64,000 bases of DNA from Phoma sp. XZ068 (lineage: Eukaryota > Ascomycota > Dothideomycetes > Pleosporales > Didymellaceae), in NCBI GenBank assembly GCA_004835665.1, contig RBKR01000030.1:62001-126000 (forward strand), in the 5' to 3' direction. Each line of letters starts with the position of its first letter. Within the stretch, counting starts at the first letter, position 1. The position numbers were made by a program, and so were the translations under genes. The notes beneath the pieces are model-generated. The model had not been told where the DNA came from. It worked only from the letters and a program-made list of their open reading frames with translations, and searched no databases. Shown here piece by piece: positions 57,219 through 64,000 of the stretch.

Positions 57219-58611
57219 ACGGACAGCAATTAGACATGAAGCATACGATCATTTGTAGTTGTAGGTGGACCGCCCCTGGTACAAGTACGCAGTACGCTGT
57301 ATGCAGTACGGACTAGGGGCTCATCTGGCGCTATGGCATAGGATGCGAGATTTGGGTATCTAATGTCGAGATTTCATAGAGCGGAGGCATATGCAATCGT
57401 TTTTTGGCCTGGGGGCCGCAGGCGTTCTGATTGTCCCTGTCCACACCGTTCGAAATAAGTCTTTGCGATGTGATATTGTATGGCGCAGCGACTGCATACG
57501 CCCAAACGAACGGCACGTTTCTACCGTATCAACATGCCCTTCATACTTCCGCCTATAATTATCTCACAGCCCTCCCTCCATGGGTCCCGCACCGAATTGG
57601 AACAAAGTATGACGTCACCATTTTCCTTCATAACACCGCGACAACGACGACAAAAACCCTAAACCTATTCCAAACCCTCAGTCCTCATACTTTGGTATCT
57701 CAACAGTGCATGCACAAAGTGTTAGCAATTTCTGAGTTGTGCTGGCGGCATGGTGAATTTTCACATCGTTGTGATGTCCACCGTCGAAGTAGAAAATTGA
57801 CCTCAAGAGAAATCGTTGACGAAGTGGATGACGATGTCGAGGGGTGTTGCAGCAGGGATAGGATGGGGAAGGGAAGTACGAAATGTATTTGTTAGGTTAG
57901 GTTTTATATGTCATTGCATCACGTCACATCACTCACACCATAGAAGAGACGATATCGATTTTTTTTTCATTTGCAACAGTTGAGGATAAATATGTGAACT
58001 CCTGAATTCGAATAGGGGTATAATACTAGCACGCACGTTCAACTACTATCCGTTTCTATCCACTGTACGTTTCCATCTTCTTCCTTCATCTCGTCAAAGC
58101 GATTGCTCTGATATTAGGTGTGCTTCCTGCATCGCTTGTTCGTCCCTGTTCTGCCATCGTCCCGCTCGCCTATGTCGCCGGGCTCGGTAACAATTGTGTC
58201 ATCCGTACTCCTCGCTGCACGTCTAGTCGTATAGCAATGTCGAGGGCTGTAGAACCGTAGCTCATCACTGCTGAGATGGCACCAGGTGGTGCTGCAGCTT
58301 GGTCAGAAGGAAGCGGCTCATCTCGAAGTGAATATTGACGAGGTCGTTGATTGAGACCTCGCAAGTGGTATCCTTGGCCGATGTGGGGAAGGATTGGGCT
58401 CTGGTTTTGCGACGTGCGACTCTGGGGCACAAGAGCCTGCGTTGAGGCTTCTTTGTGGACTAATGTCGACGGCGAAGGGGTGCACGTATCCCCTCAAGTG
58501 TTATGTTTAACACGTTGCCTGCTGGACTGCGACTGGCCATCGACTGTCACCGGCTACCAACGAAGGCTAGATCTGATTTCGGTGTGAATATCGAGTATGA
58601 AGGTCGTATGG
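57219..58611. other. Convergent gene-free region
   Basis: The region lies between the 3' ends of myosin V and the RhoGEF-like gene. I see no coding region. Small repeats such as TACGCAGTACG near 57285-57310 are present. Confidence 0.4.
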
Positions 58612-61175
58612 TCAACCGGCTGTGGTAGAACCAATCGCCGCTTCGAAATAGTCCATCCACGCTCTCCGCTCCTGGTACGTCGGTGAGCCAAGCATATGGG
58701 CTTTAGCATCTGTATCCTTCCTCTTGATCATGATGATGTATTGGAGCGAGTTCCTCGGTACCTCGTCGAACATGGTAGCCTTCTGGAACTGGTGTTGGTC
58801 GCAGGGAAGACTGACGTCGAGCTCGCTAACAGGAATTGGCTGCAAAAGTCAGTAATGTTTCCTGCTGAGAGCGAGCACTTACTGCATCCAAGACCACGAT
58901 CTTGTCGCCAGTATTCTTCTTCTGTGGCTTCACTTTGCCCCAGAACAAATAGTTATCCATTAGCACAACGTGCACAGCGTACCAAGGCCCCTTGCTCTTC
59001 AGCTTCATGGTCATGCCGCCCTGGTACTTCACGCGTCGGCTTGTGTCGAGCAGCCTGAGCTGATCCAAGATGTTGGTGTCGAGTGTGTGTATGCGACGCT
59101 CGAGGTTCTGAGTGTCCTCCCGGCCCTGCGACTCATCCAGCACAGTGGCAGACACCCCTTTCAGCCAGTTGAGTGCGTCAAGAGCGCGCGTCAGTCGCTT
59201 GACTTCCGCGTCCGCATTGTGGTGTTTCATGTCGGTCGCGATGCTGATAAGGCTTCGTACGGTGTCGATGCAGATGTCGAGCTCAACAACAGGTAATCGT
59301 AGATAATCCTCCCAACTCTTACCAAAGTATGCAATGCTCAAGCCGAGCGTGTTGACAAATGGTGAGAACTTGCCATCCGTGCTTTGAGTCGCTCGAATAG
59401 CTCCGATGGCATGTGGCAATGCTTGACAGTATTCTCGAAATAAGCGTTGCACGTTGTTGGTCCAGGTGTCAAAGATGGCGGGATCGCATATCGCCTGGTC
59501 CGATTCGAGTAATTGCTGTTCCATGGGCAACCAGAGGAACCTCTTGTTCGTAGAAGCAAGCTGCTCACCAACCAGGACAACACCCAGGTGCTGCTCAAGA
59601 ACTGGCCATTCTCGGATGATGTTGTCATAGAACATCTTTCGAAGTTTCGTCATGCGGTCGAAGAAGTTGCGCTCGGCCTCAACAAGCAATAACCAGACGG
59701 CATGCATTTCGCCGCTTTCGAAAGCTGGAGGGGCAATCTGAGGATCTGGGCTGGAAGTTCGCTGTACATCACCCAAAAGGACGTTCGAAGCTTTATGTGT
59801 AAGCGGAAGCGGCTTTCTTACTGGCTTCCTTGAAAATGTCTGGCTTTGTTGCATTGGCTCATAGGCCGTGTAGGACGAGGCTTCAGACACCCTCGACATG
59901 ATTGAGCCAGCGTCTGAAGTATCCAAGCTGTCATCTGATGACTTTGACCGTGCATTTCTCAGCGTAGCAGCTGAATCTTGTGAGCGAAGTTGAGGTCCGC
60001 TTGTACGACGTGGCGGCAGGGGAGGGCAAGCTTCTGGCACGTTGTGTGATCCTTCGCTGAAAGATCGCAGTGGCATGGGCATTAACGTCATGTCTACTTT
60101 CGTTTCACTGGTATCGAAAGTGTCAGCTCGTATGGGTGTCAAGTATGGTGCCGTGGACGTGGTACGGGGCATGTACGGTAGCATGTCGCGCTCGAGCGAG
60201 TCCAATGCGTCCATGGCTTCATCCTTAGGTGGCGGCTTGGGCAAGGTCATCGGAACTTCTTGCTGGCTCTCCCCGGTGAATTGCGCAAGGAGCTGCTGAG
60301 ACCTGGCGGCTACGGCGGGGTTGAGCTTCAGGTCGGCCCCTTGTATAGTGCCCATTTCAGTCGAGTCCTCCTCGACCTCAATCTCGGTTGCTTCGGGCTC
60401 CTTGGTGTCGCCATACATGGTGTAGCGGGCCATGGCTCTTCGATAGGCTTTCGAGTTGACCACTTGGTCGTCGAATTCGAAATGCGTAGACTTGACGATT
60501 GACTCGGCATCTGCAGCATCGGCGACGCCGCTGTCGTAGTTAAAGATGGAGTCGGGGACCTTGATGCGCGGATGCGACTGGCGTAGTGTCCTGGAGCGCT
60601 TGACGACCTGGTCCAGCTTGGTGCTGTTGTCCTCGACCAACTTCCTGATGTCTGCCATGGACTCCATCTGCAGGCCCTGGATGAGCAGACTGAGTGCCGA
60701 CTGCTGGCCGCGTATCTGCGTGAGCAGCTCCTTGAAGGTGTCTTCCTTCCAAAGGTACCGGGCGCGGTCTTTGAACCTCAAGTCATTGCGCTGCGCCTTC
60801 TCCACCAGGTCGCGCACCTCCGCCTCCAGACAGCCGTACACTACGCGGCATCCTGTCAGGGCCCTGTCGAACGTCTCGAGCAGCTGTGGCTTCCGCAGCA
60901 GGGCGTCGTGCTGCAGCAGGTTCTGGACTTGGCTGAGCGAGGCGGCGATGACCATGGACTCGGAGTATATGGCGGTGATGAGGACCGAGGCATCCTTGTA
61001 GCGCTCACGCAGGTCGTAGAGATCCTTCGCAGACTGGATGCATTGCGGCAGGGCCGCCATCTGCAGTGGATATGTTAGCCGGGGTCAGGAAGCTCCATTG
61101 CTTGCTTCTTCACGTCGCGTCGCTGCACATAAATAAGAGACATACAATGCTGAAGACCGCTGAGATTGGCTCCAT
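58612..61175 (-). CDS. Putative RhoGEF-like protein with STAND-like N-terminus and DH-PH-like C-terminus
   Basis: Three exons (61146-61175, 58883-61060, 58612-58839) give 811 residues. Exon 1 encodes only MEPISAVFSI; it was placed because it supplies the start typical of fungal STAND-N-like domains, uses GTATGT, and joins ALPQCIQSAKDLYDLRERYKD in phase. The N-terminal 150 residues are helical. A long polar middle follows (about 200-470). Then comes a helical bundle (HAVWLLLVEAERNFFDRMTKLRKMF...FREYCQALPHAIGAI) like a Dbl-homology domain, and a PH-like end (WYAVHVVLMDNYLFWGKV...LQYIIMIKRKDTDAKAHMLGSPTYQERRAWMDYFEAAI). DH-PH proteins load Rho GTPases with GTP at membranes. The DH part is divergent, so activity is unproven. 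Confidence 0.72.
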
Positions 61176-62411
61176 AGCTCAGCAGTACGGCACTTCTGCA
61201 CCCAGGTAACACAGACGCTCGAGCAGGGAGGAGTGGCATTACGACGTCGACGGGCTCGCGCGCACCGTTTCTGTCCAGCTTCAGCCCCCACGGTTCGCGT
61301 TTCCAGGTTCCCGTCAGCGCTAGCGCTAGTGGCCGCACCTGCACCGCGCTGCACCTCCTTGGCCTGTCAGCGTAAAGCTTCGCACACCCAGCGTTCGTCA
61401 CCGTTGAGCGTCTATTCTCAGCTTGTAGAGATCAACAGTGGCGCACAATCAGAGTTCCATCCTGCTATCAAGGGGGCAATACGTCAGCTAATCTACGTCT
61501 TACTCATGTTTGACCTGGGTTTGATCTGTAGGAACCACAGTAGGCTTCAGCTCCACAACTGTCCGGACAGACGTCCTGCTACCAGTGACCGTGCTAATGG
61601 AATCCATCTACCCAATCTATGGAAAGCTTAGCGGTAGCGAAAGAACCATTGAATCTAGTACCAGACAATCTCGGTCGTCTCACTGTGGCGGTGCAGGTTC
61701 AACAGCCATCTACCACGTGATATTTCACAGCAAACCATTTGACCAGGTATGACATCGCACCGCTTGTCGTTATCCTTCAAACTCATTTTCCAAAGTCCAC
61801 ATCATCATTAAGATATCCCGTCTTTGTACAGTGACCCAAAAAGCCACGGAAAGCCCCGCTTTGAGCACAAGAGAAACGTTCGCGGCGAACAAGTAAAACA
61901 TCCAGTTACTGGTCTTGCAGACACAACTCAGCAATACAACCGTGAGAAATGTGCTCAGCAAGTAGATATGTGCAGCATGCGTCTACTCCAGATGCTTAGG
62001 GCCTCGAGAAGCTGGGAGCGCGTTTGGAGGAAGAAATACTCAAAATCGAGGGCTGTAGTACATGAAGCAATCGATAGCCATCACATCACACACAAGGCGG
62101 TTCGACGCCTACTTCACTCACAAGGCTGACAAGCCTCGCCAAGCGCACGCTCAGATCTGTGTAGGGCTGATTCGCTCTTCCCATCACTCGTGTATCACCG
62201 GTAACACTTCCAGTAACTCTCGTGCACTGTGTACGAGGTGCAGCAGGCTACCTGACGGGGCCTCATCTGACGAGCTGCGCCACCACCTTTCCGCGGGGTG
62301 CATGAGGCCGCGAACTCTGTATTTATTTTGTTGATTCCCGCGGAAGACTTTCGTCTGGAGTAATTGCGGGTTGGGAAGAGAAGTCGTGCACGATTGTTGT
62401 TGCAGTTCAAG
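61176..62411. other. Divergent intergenic region
   Basis: No gene is recognised between the start of the RhoGEF-like gene and the small gene at 62412. The first 200 bp from the left are GC-rich. Nothing else stands out. Confidence 0.4.
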
Positions 62412-62932
62412 ATGATGTCTAACTCCATGGACGCCGCCGATACTGGTGCTAACGATAATGTCGCTGCCACATCAAGCAACCACGATGACAACACAGCACC
62501 GCCCGCATATACGGCTGTTGCAGCAGATATGCAGAATCTAACGGTTGGGGACCCGCGCGAGAGAATCGCCGTGCCCATGATCCACTCACGGCAGGAGCGC
62601 GGACAGGTTACGCAGTCGGTTGTTATCAGGAAGATGACGCGCGAGTATGCTCCCTATTCATTTCTCTTCTTCATCCCGCCTAATCCTCAACTCTTCGTTC
62701 AGCGACTAACACATCAAGACACTATCTTCGGCGGTACGCGCACGACGCTGAGGGCAACTACGTCGGGTCAGAGACCGCAGCACCAGACGCGGGGCTCGTC
62801 TTTGTGCCGAGCAGGAGCAGCGGGACAGAGCTGCTGGAGCAGGTCCGGCGTGTGGCGTTCGCGCGAGAGCACGCGCAGGCTGGTTTCCCGGTTGAGGGTG
62901 GCTCGGCGATTGGAGGTTGGGGATCGGGTTGA
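62412..62932 (+). CDS. Small two-exon protein of unknown function
   Basis: Exons 62412-62644 and 62719-62932, with a 74-bp intron (GTATGC...CTAAC...CAAG), give 148 residues. Exon 1 encodes a Asn/Asp/Ala-rich low-complexity N-terminus (MDAADTGANDNVAATSS) and PPAYTAVAADMQNLTVGDPRE. After splicing the frame continues as HYLRRYAHDAEGNYVG, then GLVFVPSRSSGTELLEQVRRVAF and a Gly-rich end (GGSAIGGWGSG). The unspliced frame continues for a similar length but loses this pattern, so I prefer the spliced model. PPAY resembles a PY motif for WW domains, as in Rsp5-type ubiquitin-ligase adaptors, but this is one short match. I do not recognise the family. Confidence 0.55.
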
Positions 62933-63216
62933 GATGAAGATGTTGAAACGGCAATGGCGATTTTTTGATGATACTGTCGCGTGCATCCAAGACAGGCTTT
63001 GATAGATTAGTGTGAACAAGTTTATGACCCGTGCCATTGAGAGTACCTTTTTCATATTCTAGGTTCGTCGTGGCCGCCGGTGGACAGCTCGAATGTCAGT
63101 CGAAAGCTCCCGACATATAACTCTCAAAAAAGCCAAAGTCTGCTGGACCCTGACGGCAGCTGAATGTACGAGGCGCACGGGACCTTTCTACTTGAGCATG
63201 CAACCACGCAAGAACA

Positions 63217-64000
63217 CTAGTCAACTGACCAAGCTCTACGGCGCTCGTCTAGCATCAGCCAATGCGCGCCAAGTTGTGCAATGTACGGCTCGTCGATGTA
63301 TGGCCGTCCATTACAAGGAATCGTCCCATAGTCGAGGTCCCATAGAGTCCCTCTCTCGGCGTGGTCTCGCACAAAAGCCTGGCACTCTTCGATGGAGAAG
63401 TCGATGGTGTGATGTAGCCAGATTGATCTGATCATGGGAACGTCGACCACGTCATTCCTGTTCTTGATTCGACCAGAAAGTTGTTGATCGGGTACAATCC
63501 TCCGCCGTTCGGAGCCCAACATGAGCAGTTTCAAGGGCTTTTCAGTCATCTTGAAGTACTCGGCCCAGTCGTCGAGCGACTCGTCCTCGCGTACATCGGA
63601 GCGCGAGAGGACCAAGGTCTCCAGGGCGGGTAGTCGTGCAATGTCTTGCCAAAAGGAGAAGGTCAGATATACATTGTAGAGAGCTAGGCGCCTTAGTTTC
63701 TTCCAGCTCTTCCAGACAACGGGATGGCGAGCATCATCTGTAATGTCAAGGAACAGCTCATCTTGCGTGCTGACAAACTCTTCAAGATTCTCTAGACGCT
63801 CGAAACCTTCTCGCAAGACGCGCCGAACAGCGAGGTGGTCATCTTCCGGATACAGGCTCCGTAGAGGTATATCGATGACCAGTCTGCGGAGGGATCCGCA
63901 GGTGTAATTGAAGAGTTCGCGAACCCAGGAGCATATGGGAAGATCATCTATGGACTCTCCAAATGGGGATAGTGAGAGCGTAGTTGCGTCGCGAAGTGCT
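63217..64000 (-). CDS. F-box/LRR-type protein, 5' end beyond the window
   Basis: The minus-strand frame is open from the window edge (64000) to a stop at 63217, so at least 260 residues are present and the N-terminus is missing. The visible part has leucine-rich segments: FNYTCGSLRRLVIDIPLRSL, LRRLALYNVYLTFSFWQDIARLPALETLVLSRSDV and KPLKLLMLGSERRRIV, with FERLENLEEFVSTQDELFL between. This is the C-terminal style of the many fungal F-box-associated proteins, which present substrates to SCF ubiquitin ligases; the F-box itself would be in the missing part. Ends YIAQLGAHWLMLDERRRAW. The family call is moderate because no F-box is visible. Confidence 0.6.
   Translation of the reverse strand, partial: ALRDATTLSLSPFGESIDDLPICSWVRELFNYTCGSLRRLVIDIPLRSLYPEDDHLAVRRVLREGFERLENLEEFVSTQDELFLDITDDARHPVVWKSWKKLRRLALYNVYLTFSFWQDIARLPALETLVLSRSDVREDESLDDWAEYFKMTEKPLKLLMLGSERRRIVPDQQLSGRIKNRNDVVDVPMIRSIWLHHTIDFSIEECQAFVRDHAERGTLWDLDYGTIPCNGRPYIDEPYIAQLGAHWLMLDERRRAWSVD

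Overview
This window comes from a filamentous ascomycete, most likely a Dothideomycete. The genes carry short introns (mostly 45-110 bp, GT...AG with CTAAC/CTGAC-like branch sites). Families typical of filamentous fungi are present: Zn2Cys6 regulators, a HET-domain protein, a clock-controlled-gene-9-type trehalose synthase, class V myosin, Tup1, a Cip1-like secreted protein and a pogo/Fot1-type transposon. Islands of extreme AT richness with TpA excess look like repeat-induced point mutation (RIP). No bacterial-type operons, CRISPR arrays, rRNA genes or convincing tRNA genes are present. The exon boundaries given are my own splice reconstructions and all keep the reading frame unless stated otherwise.

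Layout. 0-16 kb is an accessory, decaying region: an alpha/beta-hydrolase gene, a gene-poor stretch, an intact 1,862-bp Fot1/pogo-like element (4590-6451) inserted inside an AT-mutated relative of itself (about 4150-7519), a YdcF/DUF218-family gene broken by one stop codon, a small secreted cysteine-containing protein, an APH-fold phosphotransferase-like gene and a protein-kinase-like pseudogene with two lesions. 16-25 kb holds two Zn2Cys6 regulators, a multi-exon membrane protein and a Gfo/Idh/MocA oxidoreductase. The second regulator and the oxidoreductase are divergent across a 389-bp promoter.

25-38 kb is mostly conserved core: a SIZ/PIAS SUMO ligase, a small DUF2423-type basic protein, the Tup1 co-repressor, a basic/acidic two-exon protein and a trehalose synthase. 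37-43 kb holds a HET-domain protein and a Cip1-like secreted protein. 43-61 kb is again core: ribosomal protein eL33, glucose-6-phosphate dehydrogenase, D-3-phosphoglycerate dehydrogenase, class V myosin and a DH-PH-type putative RhoGEF with a STAND-like N-terminus. The right edge has a small unknown two-exon gene and a partial F-box/LRR-type gene.

Functional links. Most neighbours are independent housekeeping genes. G6PDH (NADPH supply) and phosphoglycerate dehydrogenase (serine synthesis) are adjacent, but nothing in the sequence links them further. The divergent regulator/oxidoreductase pair is the only obvious candidate local circuit. I see no biosynthetic core enzyme (PKS, NRPS, terpene synthase) and no clearly new multi-gene system. 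The most informative signals are the nested transposon with its RIP-degraded host copy and the two decaying genes near it.
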